In this document: positions 8,496 to 16,476 of the stretch, piece by piece
Position numbering within the stretch: the stretch's first letter is position 1
Layout of the letters: each line of letters begins with the position of its first letter
Assembly: GCF_024704835.1 (NCBI RefSeq)
Contig: NZ_JAMXBE010000012.1
Coordinates: forward strand, 91,483 to 155,482
DNA from: Parapedobacter tibetensis
GTDB lineage: Bacteria; Bacteroidota; Bacteroidia; Sphingobacteriales; Sphingobacteriaceae
Direction of reading: 5' to 3'
DNA: 64,000 nt
Made by a program: the position numbers and the translations under genes
The notes under the pieces: generated by a model
Databases searched by the model: none
What the model was told of the DNA's origin: nothing
What the model saw: only the letters and a program-made list of their open reading frames with translations

Positions 8496-9380
8496 TTAAT
8501 TATTACAAATTTTGGTTTCGTTAAAAACGGTATAAATCATAAATGCTATAAAAGACTCATCCCTCAAGTACACCCCTAAACGGTTATTAGTCATGTGGAT
8601 ATGATTTTCGCAATATTGAACAAGCTGATTGGGTGGAATTAGGTGTTGTGTACTCAGGTCAACATTAACCTGTTGGCAGCATCGCAACCACTGTTCTTCC
8701 CAACCTTCACATTTAGTCTCTTCAAGTTCCGTAAAAAATGTACTCCTAACTATTGAAACAATCTTTTCCTTTTGCTCGAGGAAAGTTTTCTCGAATGCCT
8801 TTTTTACCCTTTCAATATTTGCCTGTGTAATTTGATTATCAATATCGAGTTTTACAGAATGCATCATACAATTTTCAAAAATGCGTTTAAATAGTTCTTT
8901 CCTCGATTCTGATTCCTCGATTAAACTCTTCGCAAAAATTACATGCATTTTAATTGCAATGGCTATCGCAAGTCCATTGTTCCATCTAGACTCATACTGA
9001 TTAATGATATTTATCACAGCCATTGAGGAGTATTGAAATATGGATTCGGCTATTTTTACTCCATTTTTGCCAGAATATCGGTCGACTTCTCTTTCGTAAG
9101 GAACGAATTCTATACGATAATGCTGGCGGTCTTTTTGTGATTCATAAAATGTAGATCCATTTCTCACGATGTAGCTTCTGACGTCAGGGATGCTTTTATT
9201 TCCTTTTGGTAAAACCCTCAACCTGATGTGGCTTCCACCTTCCCAGTATCGTATAAAGAAATAGGAGCGAATCAAATCCATATTGGTTAGTTCCACTACA
9301 ATTTTTCTGATCAAGGCGGCAATAACTCGCTCGAATGAAAGGTCGCTATATAGATATACCGAGATCCAATTATGTTTCAT
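8496..9380 (-). CDS. Stand-alone SpaB_C / thiopeptide-type bacteriocin biosynthesis domain protein
   Basis: 294 residues. The opening WISVYLYSDLSFERVI and the segment YFFIRYWEGGSHIRLRVLP are typical of the SpaB C-terminal domain, which in LanB enzymes removes glutamate from glutamylated Ser/Thr to leave dehydro-residues. In full LanB proteins this domain is fused to the dehydratase; here it is separate, and the N-terminal domain is encoded at the left edge of the window. The ATG overlaps the end of the preceding gene by 4 bp (9,377-9,380), which suggests translational coupling. The pair therefore looks like a split class I dehydratase. Confidence 0.8.
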   Translation of the reverse strand: MKHNWISVYLYSDLSFERVIAALIRKIVVELTNMDLIRSYFFIRYWEGGSHIRLRVLPKGNKSIPDVRSYIVRNGSTFYESQKDRQHYRIEFVPYEREVDRYSGKNGVKIAESIFQYSSMAVINIINQYESRWNNGLAIAIAIKMHVIFAKSLIEESESRKELFKRIFENCMMHSVKLDIDNQITQANIERVKKAFEKTFLEQKEKIVSIVRSTFFTELEETKCEGWEEQWLRCCQQVNVDLSTQHLIPPNQLVQYCENHIHMTNNRLGVYLRDESFIAFMIYTVFNETKICNN

Positions 9381-10969
9381 CCTTTCAGGTTAACATTTAA
9401 CATCCTTTTTATATCAGAAGCATTATATATCATAGGTAATTCTGCCCCATCCATAAGTATGATGGGCAACTCTGATCGTAAGGCAGATAATTCAAACCAA
9501 CGAAAATGGTGTATAAGTTGCTCTAAGCCTAGTTTCTTATCGAATTGCAAAGTTTTGCTCCAATCTTCAAACTTGATAGGCATTTGCTTGTACCAATCCT
9601 CCAATGCGACTTTCGCCGGCACAGAAGTAGTACCTAGTATGGCAGATGCAAGGGTATAATCGAATGATTCTGGATTTTGTGAAACAGCTAAAAAAATCTC
9701 ACATCTTATTCCGTGATTCGCTAAAATTAATTCTTGAGTCTGAAAAAAAGCAGTTCTACTCATAAAACAGATAGGACTTAAAACTAGCGTTATGCAGGTA
9801 CGAGCCTCACTTACTCCGATGGTGACAGAATTCATTTTAGAAAACAGTGGTGGCAATTCCTTTTTCTTAGCTAATAAACTTCTTAAATATGCAGGATCAT
9901 ACATCATTTTTTTAATGGTGTAATAATGCCCTTGGGCCGTAGAAGAGCTTCCTAAGACACCTTTAAAAGAGACCCAGATAACTGTTGGAATTGAAAAAAG
10001 TAGAATTAATTGTGTGGTATCTTTCCAATCTCCGGAAAATGTAGGAATAACTTTAAACAGTATCAAAAACTCAGCACATAAAAGACCTGAAACTAGTACA
10101 CAAAGAGGAGACCATCCTTTTAACTTAGACTGAACATAAAGAATCCATGCAGTGAGACCTAAGGCCAAATAGCTGAAAATTTGCAGCGCATCAATTCTAG
10201 AAGGAAGATTACTTAGATTTGAAGTTAGTAGGGAAAGCAGTCCACCAGAGAAAAATAATAAGCACAGCTCGGCCCAGTGTAGGCCAAAAATAGACTTCGA
10301 CATTTTAGATCGGAGTATCCGTTCTGAATTTGATGGAAAATTTAGACGTTTATCCTTTCTCCAAAAGCTATCATATTTATCCATCGAGATCTGGACAAGT
10401 TTGAAACTAGCTACACTTCCTATTATTTTGATAAAAAGAAGTAAGTTGAATAGCGTATTGGTAGTTGCTGGACTTTCGAGTAGCCATAACAAAAAAAGTA
10501 TTAGCGATGCTATCCAAAGAGAATACCTCTTCCTGCGCCTGTTAGTTTCTTCTAGTTTGTACTTCTCGTAATCGGTATCTCCTGATAGTGCACTCGGTTC
10601 AATCACGAGAGAAACGCCATTCCATTTTCTCGAAAAGTCCGCTATATGATCTCGGCCAGCTCCCAAATCGTTGTGAAACCACTCGACAAAACCATTTTCC
10701 ACCTTTTCGACAGTCACATATCCAATGTTGTTATTCAGGTATACGATGACAGGAAGCGTGATTCTCTGAAGCAAAATAGGATCGATTCTAACAGCTAAAT
10801 TGGAGACATTAAAAGATGTGAGGGTATCCTTTAAGGATTGCATTGACGGAAAATGCGGATGTTCGAGTAAAGTTTCTTGCAACCGTGTGTCAGTAACTTT
10901 AATATTAACAATTTTGCAAGCTCTCCGAACAGTAAAAGCGGCATTACGTTCTATGGAGTTTATTTTCAT
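9377..10969 (-). CDS. C39-like / VKOR / thioredoxin-like membrane fusion with degenerate redox motifs
   Basis: 530 residues. Residues 1-130 resemble the inactive C39-like domain common in Bacteroidota VKOR proteins (LLEHPHFPSMQSLKDTL, then LPVIVYLNN). Residues about 148-340 hold membrane helices in VKOR order, and 375-530 resemble a thioredoxin-like domain. The usual WCPLC of the VKOR part reads WSPLC at 286-290, and the usual thioredoxin CGPC site reads CFMS at 401-404. The early Cys expected before the HWAEL helix is Ser. One Cys per motif is lost, so normal disulfide exchange seems impossible. Active relatives often sit beside double-glycine peptide genes. Here the protein may have become structural or regulatory. 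It overlaps the SpaB_C gene by 4 bp. Confidence 0.7.
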   Translation of the reverse strand: MKINSIERNAAFTVRRACKIVNIKVTDTRLQETLLEHPHFPSMQSLKDTLTSFNVSNLAVRIDPILLQRITLPVIVYLNNNIGYVTVEKVENGFVEWFHNDLGAGRDHIADFSRKWNGVSLVIEPSALSGDTDYEKYKLEETNRRRKRYSLWIASLILFLLWLLESPATTNTLFNLLLFIKIIGSVASFKLVQISMDKYDSFWRKDKRLNFPSNSERILRSKMSKSIFGLHWAELCLLFFSGGLLSLLTSNLSNLPSRIDALQIFSYLALGLTAWILYVQSKLKGWSPLCVLVSGLLCAEFLILFKVIPTFSGDWKDTTQLILLFSIPTVIWVSFKGVLGSSSTAQGHYYTIKKMMYDPAYLRSLLAKKKELPPLFSKMNSVTIGVSEARTCITLVLSPICFMSRTAFFQTQELILANHGIRCEIFLAVSQNPESFDYTLASAILGTTSVPAKVALEDWYKQMPIKFEDWSKTLQFDKKLGLEQLIHHFRWFELSALRSELPIILMDGAELPMIYNASDIKRMLNVNLKG

Positions 10970-11032
10970 GGGCGAAATGTGTCTAGTAAAACCCGTTGTG
11001 CGGTTTAAACGGCGAGCGCGTGTTTCAACCTG

Positions 11033-11424
11033 TTAATATTTCTGTTGTTTAAAAAGTTCATGTACTGCAATACAGCCACTGCGGATACCTTGGTACTTTC
11101 CGGCGATTTCACTGTCCGACAAGACACCAGAAAAACTCATTTGTACGTGACCCTGGTGCAAAACGAAATAGAGCGTATCGTCGCTGTAGGTAAAAGTATC
11201 AAGTTTGGCGTTGTCGACAGAAAGTGCAGGAATACTCAAGTACCCAACAGGTTCGTTGTCTGGGCCGTTACAAACTTCCAAAATATAGTTAAACGGTTCC
11301 TCAGACCCGGGATCCAACGCTTCCCAAAGCCCTAAGATATTCTCATTTTCTTCCTGACCTTGACACGCAAAAAAAAAGAATAGCTCAGACCAATCAAAAG
11401 AACAAACATTTTTATCTGAGTCAT
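11033..11424 (-). pseudogene. Small lipoprotein with homopolymer frameshift in its signal peptide
   Basis: From the ATG at 11,424 the reading frame starts MTQIKMFVLLIGLSYS, a good signal peptide, but runs out of frame at a run of nine A (11,369-11,377; T on the coding strand). One more T would join it to FFFACQGQEENE and complete a lipobox. The rest (about 110 residues) reads on to 11,033. The body resembles the N-terminal domain of the hydrolase at 11,762-13,234 (GLWEALD, a Gly/Ser strand region, FSGVLSDSEIAGKYQG against FKGKLDGDVISGEFTR). An in-frame start exists at 11,440 but would give no signal peptide. This could be a sequencing error, a disabled gene or slipped-strand switching. Confidence 0.6.
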
Positions 11425-11558
11425 GCTTTTCCAAATTCATTTATACCATAATGCTATTACCTTTTGTGGGTCTCCGTTGCTTTTCAGACCTAGGGTCTGC
11501 ACTTTTGCAAGTATTAATATAATAAGCTGACATTTTTTAACTTTAGTCTATTGCAATA

Positions 11559-11566
11559 CAAATGTA
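11559..11566 (-). promoter_or_regulatory. Candidate -7 box for the peptide operon
   Basis: TACATTTG on the minus strand fits the Bacteroidota TAnnTTTG box. It lies about 135 bp upstream of the small lipoprotein start in the AT-rich gap 11,441-11,761, which otherwise shows no gene. No good -33 TTTG is visible at the usual spacing. Confidence 0.3.
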
Positions 11567-11761
11567 AGTAGTTAACATAAAAGGATTTGATCTTTAATTT
11601 TCCATTTTGAATTACTTTTTTACATTTAAATCCAAAAAGGCATGTTTCTCAATTGATTTATAAAATGCTATATATTCGCAAGCCGATTAAGATAGGATTC
11701 TGCTACCTTCTCGGTTTTAGGACTGTTTTTTCGTATCATCTTATAATAGGGTGCAATTAGC

Positions 11762-13234
11762 TTAATCCGCATTAAGTCGTTCGATCAGCCAATGCTTCAA
11801 TAGTTCCAAGACCTCAGGGGACACCGTCTCATCCGATTCAAACACCTCGGTGTCATTCATGCTGTTTGATGTCTGCAAGAAATGGTTCATGCGTGCGAAA
11901 CATTTTGCCTCCAACTCAATTCCGGATCGGCTAACAAGGAAATCCAAACGTTCTTCCTCTGCCGGAAAGCTTATGCGGTTGTCGTGGCCACCATAAATTG
12001 CCAAAACAGGGCATGTGATTTTTGGAAACACCGCATCAGGGTCATATGACAAAATGTAGTAGTGGTCTCTGGAAAAATAATATCCAAACGATTTCTCTAG
12101 CATTTCCCGGATCGCCATTTCATTCGCCACATCATCAGGCGTAAATAGGAAAGCAGATAAGGCCTCCTTATCGTCGCGGTTGTACTCCAACCATATCTTG
12201 AGCTTGTCCAGTATCAGGTCCGCAGCCCTCCTTTTTGACGGGGTTTCTTTTATCATGTTGAAGATTTCAGACATTAGCCTTGTAACCTTCTTTTTAGATT
12301 GATGAGTCATATTCGCTATGAAAGGCTCATAATGGTTTAAGAAGTAATCACCACCCGTAACGGAAATGGGGGAGCCGAGCGACACAACCGCTGCAAGATC
12401 AGGGACAGCAGCCGCAACCTCCATCGCAATTAATCCTCCTTGGCTATGCCCAACAATACCGATGCGCCTGCAGTCCACATTCGCATGCCCCCTCAGGAAT
12501 TCGATAGCGCACATCGCGTCGTCCACAAAATCGACTTTGGCCCCAGGAGCCTCCACCGTCCTCCCCACATTACGGTCGTCCAGTCTGAGAACGGCAATGC
12601 CGTGCCGCGTGAGGTAATCAGCGATGACCAAATAAGGGTCATGAAAATACAGATCCCCATCGCGATCCTGCGGGCCAGACCCTGTAGCGACCAAAACAGC
12701 AGGATATCGACCGCCTCCTTTCGGAAATGTAAACGTGCCGCTAAACACGACCGAGCTGTCACGGTTGGCAAAGTGGACTTCTTCTTCGACATATGGAAAA
12801 GGACGGATTGGTGTCTGAGGTCGGTGGGCTTTCAAGTCGAATCTACGGAAAGTCATCTCCCGTGTTTGATCGTTCCGGGTGAATTCACCACTGATTACGT
12901 CGCCATCCAACTTCCCCTTAAAGATGTCTTTAATCCCGGTATTGTCGCTCCAAAAGCGGACTGAGTCACCGTAAACAAAAGCGGTATCAAATTGCATTCG
13001 GACAGGATGACCCAAATAAGTTGCTCTTGCTGAAACAGCAAGACCTTCACCATCTATTTCATCCAGTTGCAACACGTGTTTGTAGAGAACACCGTTTAGG
13101 GAATCTTCAGCTGTCCATATACCATGAATATACTTATTATCATGTTGTTGGCCACATGAAATGGAAGAGAAAGCTCCAACCAATAACGGAACAAAGTAAG
13201 CTAACCGCTTTAAGGCAAGAAGGTCTATAAGCAT
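11762..13234 (-). CDS. Alpha/beta hydrolase lipoprotein
   Basis: 490 residues. The signal peptide ends in a lipobox-like SISC at residue 28, so it is probably an envelope lipoprotein. Residues about 38-130 form a beta-rich N-terminal domain (GIWTAED...). The hydrolase domain follows with GSGPQDRDGD at about 185-195, the nucleophile elbow GHSQGG at about 262-267, an acid in the YGGHDNRI segment near 428, and a His in ARMNHFLQ near 455, so the catalytic triad appears intact. Similar proteins are annotated as acyl-peptidase-like or esterase lipoproteins. It lies at the upstream edge of the peptide cluster. Whether it belongs to the cluster (for example in cleaving or protecting against the product) is open. 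Confidence 0.8.
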   Translation of the reverse strand: MLIDLLALKRLAYFVPLLVGAFSSISCGQQHDNKYIHGIWTAEDSLNGVLYKHVLQLDEIDGEGLAVSARATYLGHPVRMQFDTAFVYGDSVRFWSDNTGIKDIFKGKLDGDVISGEFTRNDQTREMTFRRFDLKAHRPQTPIRPFPYVEEEVHFANRDSSVVFSGTFTFPKGGGRYPAVLVATGSGPQDRDGDLYFHDPYLVIADYLTRHGIAVLRLDDRNVGRTVEAPGAKVDFVDDAMCAIEFLRGHANVDCRRIGIVGHSQGGLIAMEVAAAVPDLAAVVSLGSPISVTGGDYFLNHYEPFIANMTHQSKKKVTRLMSEIFNMIKETPSKRRAADLILDKLKIWLEYNRDDKEALSAFLFTPDDVANEMAIREMLEKSFGYYFSRDHYYILSYDPDAVFPKITCPVLAIYGGHDNRISFPAEEERLDFLVSRSGIELEAKCFARMNHFLQTSNSMNDTEVFESDETVSPEVLELLKHWLIERLNAD

Positions 13235-13240
13235 AAAAAC

Positions 13241-13576
13241 CTAAAATAAAACGAAATTGCTTGATTTCCCTATTCCAACAGCAAGCTGACGATGTATTCT
13301 AGAAAATCTTTGGCTGCCGCCAACCACAACTCCAAGTTGCGCTTTGTAAAACAAAAGTGACTTGCACCGCACACCTTGAAGCAACGCCGCGAAAAATTCT
13401 GTGATTAGATTTCGAACTGGCAACTTATTAAATTCAGATAAACTCGTCCCAATAATATTCCGATATTCGTCCTGATGACTGATGTAAGATTGATCTATTT
13501 TATCTTGATGGTTGTTACAGCTAATATTAAGCAAAATAGAAGATACTACAGCAACAACAATTTTTGTTTTCGACAT
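13241..13576 (-). pseudogene. Small lipoprotein, probably frameshifted near its C-terminus
   Basis: The annotated frame gives 111 residues: signal peptide with lipobox-like NISC at residue 20, a polar segment, then EFNKLPVRNLITEFFAALLQ. After about residue 68 this frame becomes unlike a normal protein. The +1 frame over the same DNA reads CFKVCGASHFCFTKRN and then LELWLAAAKDFLEYIVSLLLE before a stop near 13,273; its composition looks like a natural C-terminus. A single-base change at about 13,375-13,410 would join the two. It lies 6 bp upstream of the hydrolase gene, so it may share its transcript. I do not recognise the family. Confidence 0.45.
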
Positions 13577-13639
13577 CGCGTATTAATTTGTTTGATTATT
13601 CGCTAACCATAAAATCATTCAGTATTTCCTCAAAAACTA

Positions 13640-13972
13640 CTACCTCAAATCTTCATTCTTAACTCCATTAAATAGAAAGGATTTTATTGATTTAATATCA
13701 TTTTGTATACCTTCTATGCCAGATCCAGAAGTCCGCGCTGAAGTTGTATTTAAGATATCATAATCGATATTTAATACTTCTTTTATTTCCTCGTTGCTTA
13801 GTTTGAAGTAACTCACTACCTTTTTAAATGAACCTAGAGGCATTTTCTCAATGTCCATTTCCCACGATCGATATGTTGGTCTGCTAACATATAGTAAATC
13901 AGCCATTTTTTGCTGAGTAAGCTGATTTCTGATTCGAAGGGAATATAGAATATTGCATACTGATCCAATCAT
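13640..13972 (-). CDS. XRE-family helix-turn-helix regulator
   Basis: 110 residues. Residues about 6-65 form an XRE-type HTH: LRIRNQLTQQKMADLL, then VSRPTYRSWE as recognition helix and a closing hydrophobic helix. The C-terminal tail is short and polar, with no sensor domain. It is the first gene of the minus-strand run that leads into the peptide cluster, 64 bp upstream of the small lipoprotein gene, so it may control the cluster. No operator could be defined. Confidence 0.8.
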   Translation of the reverse strand: MIGSVCNILYSLRIRNQLTQQKMADLLYVSRPTYRSWEMDIEKMPLGSFKKVVSYFKLSNEEIKEVLNIDYDILNTTSARTSGSGIEGIQNDIKSIKSFLFNGVKNEDLR

Positions 13973-14424
13973 AAAGCGCTATCATTTTGACTATCGGATA
14001 TTATATCTTGAACTCGTTTAAACTTTTTTCTTCTTTAATCCTCCTTAGGAACAGTACGCTGCTAGCTTGTCGAGCTATTGAAATATCGAACGAAGCGATT
14101 AACGAGACAAAGAAAAATAAAAATTTTATCGTTTCTTCACACCTAATTTGTGGGAAATACTACCCCAATTTAGGTGATATAAAGTACCATGTCTCTTTAG
14201 ATAGATACGATCCTTTCGTGATCTTTACCCCACGGAAGTTCAAAAAAACATCAGATTACCACACCTAATTGTAAGTGACTGGTTTTCAGAATGTAAAATT
14301 TATACCTTTTTAATGCTATCGATTCTTTTTATACTACGAACAATTTCTTCCGGAAGGCTTGGGCCATATATCCAATAGTCATTTTATGTAAATCTAAGTA
14401 AGTTTAGTATTATGTATCAACGAG

Positions 14425-14457
14425 ATCCACCTAACCATACGATAAGTTGGCGTGGAT
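14425..14457 (+). other. Hairpin upstream of a terminator; possible small RNA in a 530-bp gap
   Basis: The gap 13,973-14,500 has no convincing gene. It contains a stem ATCCAC/GTGGAT with an inner AAC/GTT pairing (14,425-14,457), 44 bp before a strong terminator hairpin at 14,501. A short untranslated transcript ending there is possible. No TAnnTTTG box was seen in front of it. Confidence 0.25.
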
Positions 14458-14500
14458 GCTCCGAACGGCGAGTGAAGAGGTGTGTCTAGTCCTAAAATAG

Positions 14501-14527
14501 GGGATGGGTTTCAACCCATCCCTTTTT
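14501..14527 (+). terminator. Rho-independent terminator
   Basis: Perfect 10-bp stem GGGATGGGTT / AACCCATCCC with a 2-nt gap in the loop, followed by TTTTT. Read on the minus strand it also ends in a short T-rich stretch (ATTTT), so it may act in both directions: for a plus-strand transcript from the gap and for the minus-strand gene at 14,532. Confidence 0.7.
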
Positions 14528-14531
14528 CTCG

Positions 14532-14705
14532 CTATTTCCGTTTCCGCTGCCAGCGTTGTAACGGCAGGCTTACGCCGAAGCTCACCACCGCACCGATGGC
14601 TGCAAGCACGGCTGTTTTGAGCATATCGTGTAGGCCCAGCTGGCCCATAATGCTCAGCAACGTGCCGCCTGTTGTGCCGATGCCCAGCTGCTGGCTAACT
14701 TTCAT
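14532..14705 (-). CDS. Small hydrophobic membrane protein (57 aa)
   Basis: Starts at the ATG at 14,705, overlapping the end of the upstream fragment by 11 bp. The sequence is Gly- and Ala-rich with one or two membrane segments (LGIGTTGGTLLSIMGQLG, then TAVLAAIGAVVSFGVSLPL) and a basic C-terminus QRWQRKRK. I do not recognise the family. Its size, overlap and position next to a broken gene suggest it belongs to a mobile or phage-like module, but this is inference. Confidence 0.45.
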   Translation of the reverse strand: MKVSQQLGIGTTGGTLLSIMGQLGLHDMLKTAVLAAIGAVVSFGVSLPLQRWQRKRK

Positions 14706-14865
14706 CGCCCGTCCCTTCCTTCGCCGCTCCTTCCACCGCTTCCAATACACCCAATGCCAGGGCGAGGTACTTGGCCACCGCCACCACTTTGGGCGGCAGT
14801 TTCAACGGTGATGCAATAACGAGTTGGCTGGCCACGGCCAGTGTTCCCTTTATCCGTTCGTAAAC
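14695..14865 (-). pseudogene. C-terminal gene fragment, truncated at about 14,860
   Basis: Frame open from a stop at 14,866-14,868 to the TAG at 14,695. It encodes about 56 residues with natural composition (LPPKVVAVAKYLALALG, then VLEAVEGAAKEGTGDES) and no ATG; a GTG lies inside. It looks like the end of a larger gene whose front was lost. It runs away from a second fragment that starts at nearly the same place on the other strand. Confidence 0.4.
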
Positions 14866-15039
14866 CTACTTGATGCCATAAAGAATGCGGTAGCTCAATT
14901 TGAGAAAAAACACGGCTCCGCCTATGTGGTAAAGGTAAGCAAGAACGGCAAGGAGTCCAAAACACTGAACCCGAAACTGAAAACCCTCTTACGTGGCATC
15001 GTGGAGCAATATGGGAAGGACGGGACGCTTCCGAAATAG
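14860..15039 (+). pseudogene. C-terminal gene fragment on the opposite strand
   Basis: About 59 natural-looking residues (LLDAIKNAVAQFEKKHGSA, then LNPKLKTLLRGIVEQYGKDG) ending at a TAG at 15,039. The open frame continues upstream but becomes unlike protein there because it is antisense to the neighbouring fragment. No ATG starts the natural part. Together with 14,695-14,865 it marks a rearrangement joint at about 14,860. Family not recognised. Confidence 0.4.
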
Positions 15040-15066
15040 AAAAGCCATACCCAAATGGATATGGCT
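15038..15066 (-). terminator. Hairpin terminator downstream of the Rpn-like gene
   Basis: Inverted repeat AGCCATACCC / GGATATGGCT (one mismatch) with a 4-nt loop. On the minus strand it is followed by TTTTCTATTTC, as expected for the end of the gene at 15,098-16,060. It may also serve the short plus-strand fragment. Confidence 0.55.
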
Positions 15067-15097
15067 CAATATCAATATATGGTAGTTCGGGCTACCG

Positions 15098-16060
15098 TTA
15101 TTTCTTTTTTTGCAAGGCTAAGCGGACTTTCTGCACGAAGTCTGTGGATACTTCGGCGACCCCTGCTGCGGCTTGGTCGTCCAATCCCAATTGCTGGATT
15201 AGATTGGCTACAACTTTATAACTTTTAGTTTCTTCGCCTTTTTCCATACCTTTTTGGATTCCTTGCTTTTCGGCCTTATCCAATAAATACTCTGTTGTTC
15301 CCATTGCTTCGGTACTCCTTCCTTCTATTTCAGATGTTTCACTTTCAAAGATAATGAATTGATTTGGATCCACAAAAGAAACGTAATATTTTAAAAAGTC
15401 ATATATCCCTGCCCGCGTGTGCTTTGGCATCTTGCGGCCCTTCATCTCGAAATACAGATCGCGTTTGATGCCCCGCAGGGTGTCGTCGTCCACACCCTTG
15501 CGCCTGATGGCCATCAGCGCCGTGAGCACCACCACCGAGAACGGGTTGCGGTCTGCCCGCAGCGCCGCCTCGTCCTGGTCCAGTATCTTATAACTGGTGA
15601 ACTCATACGTGAGTTTGGTGCCCAGCAATCCTTCCTCGTAACCTGATGGACGGTAGTTTTTGTTGCCGTCCCCGAGTATGGCGACGGCCGTAATCGGAAC
15701 CTTGTATTTTTCGCGGAGCTTGATGTAGTAATCCGCCATGCGCCTGGCCAAATCGCCTTTGCCTTTCTGCGACTGCACTTCCACATGGGTGAGGATGAAT
15801 CGCTCGCCGCCGTCCTTAAGGAATACCTTGACCAGCTTGTCCACATAGCGCACGCCTTTGTTCCCTCCCTGCCTATGCTCGGGGAAAAGTTCGTCCATTT
15901 CCTTGTCGAGGTAGACGAAGCCCCTTCTGAAATCGAATAGGTCTTTTGACGCTGGGAAGAAGAACAGCAGGAAATGCCGGAACACATGCTCCAGCACGGC
16001 TTTCCAGAGGCGGTCGTCCTGCCTGCCGTTGGTTTTTATGCTGTTTTCGGGGTCTGCCAT
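15098..16060 (-). CDS. Rpn/PD-(D/E)XK nuclease family putative transposase
   Basis: 320 residues. The N-terminal region (DDRLWKAVLEHVFRHFLLFF) and the motif LTHVEVQSQKGKGDLARRM at about 110-130, with the E-x-Q core of the PD-(D/E)XK nuclease fold, identify the Rpn / DUF4351-type nuclease family often annotated as putative transposase. The C-terminus is a variable, Gln/Lys-rich helix (KAEKQGIQKGMEKGEE). In other bacteria Rpn proteins cut DNA and increase RecA-independent recombination, and some act in phage defence. The gene is followed by a hairpin terminator and lies among gene fragments, in line with a mobile or defence-like role. Confidence 0.8.
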   Translation of the reverse strand: MADPENSIKTNGRQDDRLWKAVLEHVFRHFLLFFFPASKDLFDFRRGFVYLDKEMDELFPEHRQGGNKGVRYVDKLVKVFLKDGGERFILTHVEVQSQKGKGDLARRMADYYIKLREKYKVPITAVAILGDGNKNYRPSGYEEGLLGTKLTYEFTSYKILDQDEAALRADRNPFSVVVLTALMAIRRKGVDDDTLRGIKRDLYFEMKGRKMPKHTRAGIYDFLKYYVSFVDPNQFIIFESETSEIEGRSTEAMGTTEYLLDKAEKQGIQKGMEKGEETKSYKVVANLIQQLGLDDQAAAGVAEVSTDFVQKVRLALQKKK

Positions 16061-16202
16061 GTTTTTCCGGGTATGGTGCTGGAAGCAAACTTACGTAAAC
16101 AGCGATAAACTAACAAACTTAGTTTCCAGTTTCCCTACAAGCCCTCCGATTTCGGAGCAATCCGTTTTTGCTGAGGAGAAAACAATCCGGCAAATAATTT
16201 CG

Positions 16203-16210
16203 TATCTTTG
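16203..16210 (+). promoter_or_regulatory. Bacteroidota -7 box for the 60-aa gene
   Basis: TATCTTTG fits TAnnTTTG exactly and lies 21 bp before the ATG at 16,232. No clear -33 TTTG at the usual spacing. Confidence 0.55.
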
Positions 16211-16231
16211 AATAATTAAAATAGAAAGCGT

Positions 16232-16414
16232 ATGGGAACTACGATAGAAAATAAAGGTCTTAAAAAGAAGCAGTATACAGAGGAAGAGCGCTTTGCCTTA
16301 AGTCTACAATCACCTGCCTTTGTAAAAAAGAAGAAGGATGCAGAAGCATTTCTCAAAAAAGCAGGGCTACCCGAGTGGCATCCTCATTATGATAAATTCA
16401 AAAAACAACAATAA
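16232..16414 (+). CDS. Small basic hypothetical protein (60 aa)
   Basis: Lys-rich soluble protein (KKKQYTEEERFALSLQSP, ending PHYDKFKKQQ) with no membrane segment or known motif. The gene has its own -7 box 21 bp upstream and a terminator just downstream (16,447-16,476), so it forms a complete single-gene unit, which supports it being real. Function unknown. Confidence 0.6.
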   Translation: MGTTIENKGLKKKQYTEEERFALSLQSPAFVKKKKDAEAFLKKAGLPEWHPHYDKFKKQQ

Positions 16415-16446
16415 TATAGTCTCTTAATTATTGTATGCATATTAAG

Positions 16447-16476
16447 CCTTACACCTGCTGGATGTGAGGTTTTTTA
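16447..16476 (+). terminator. Terminator of the 60-aa gene
   Basis: Stem CCTTACA / TGTGAGG (one G-T pair) with a 9-nt loop, followed by TTTTTTATTT, 33 bp after the stop codon. Confidence 0.65.

Noticed and set aside
12440..12964. 174-residue plus-strand frame opposite the alpha/beta hydrolase gene
   Set aside because: Antisense to a clear hydrolase domain; Arg/Pro/Ser-rich shadow sequence.
13987..14268. 93-residue plus-strand frame in the gap after the XRE gene
   Set aside because: No family, no promoter box, unnatural composition.
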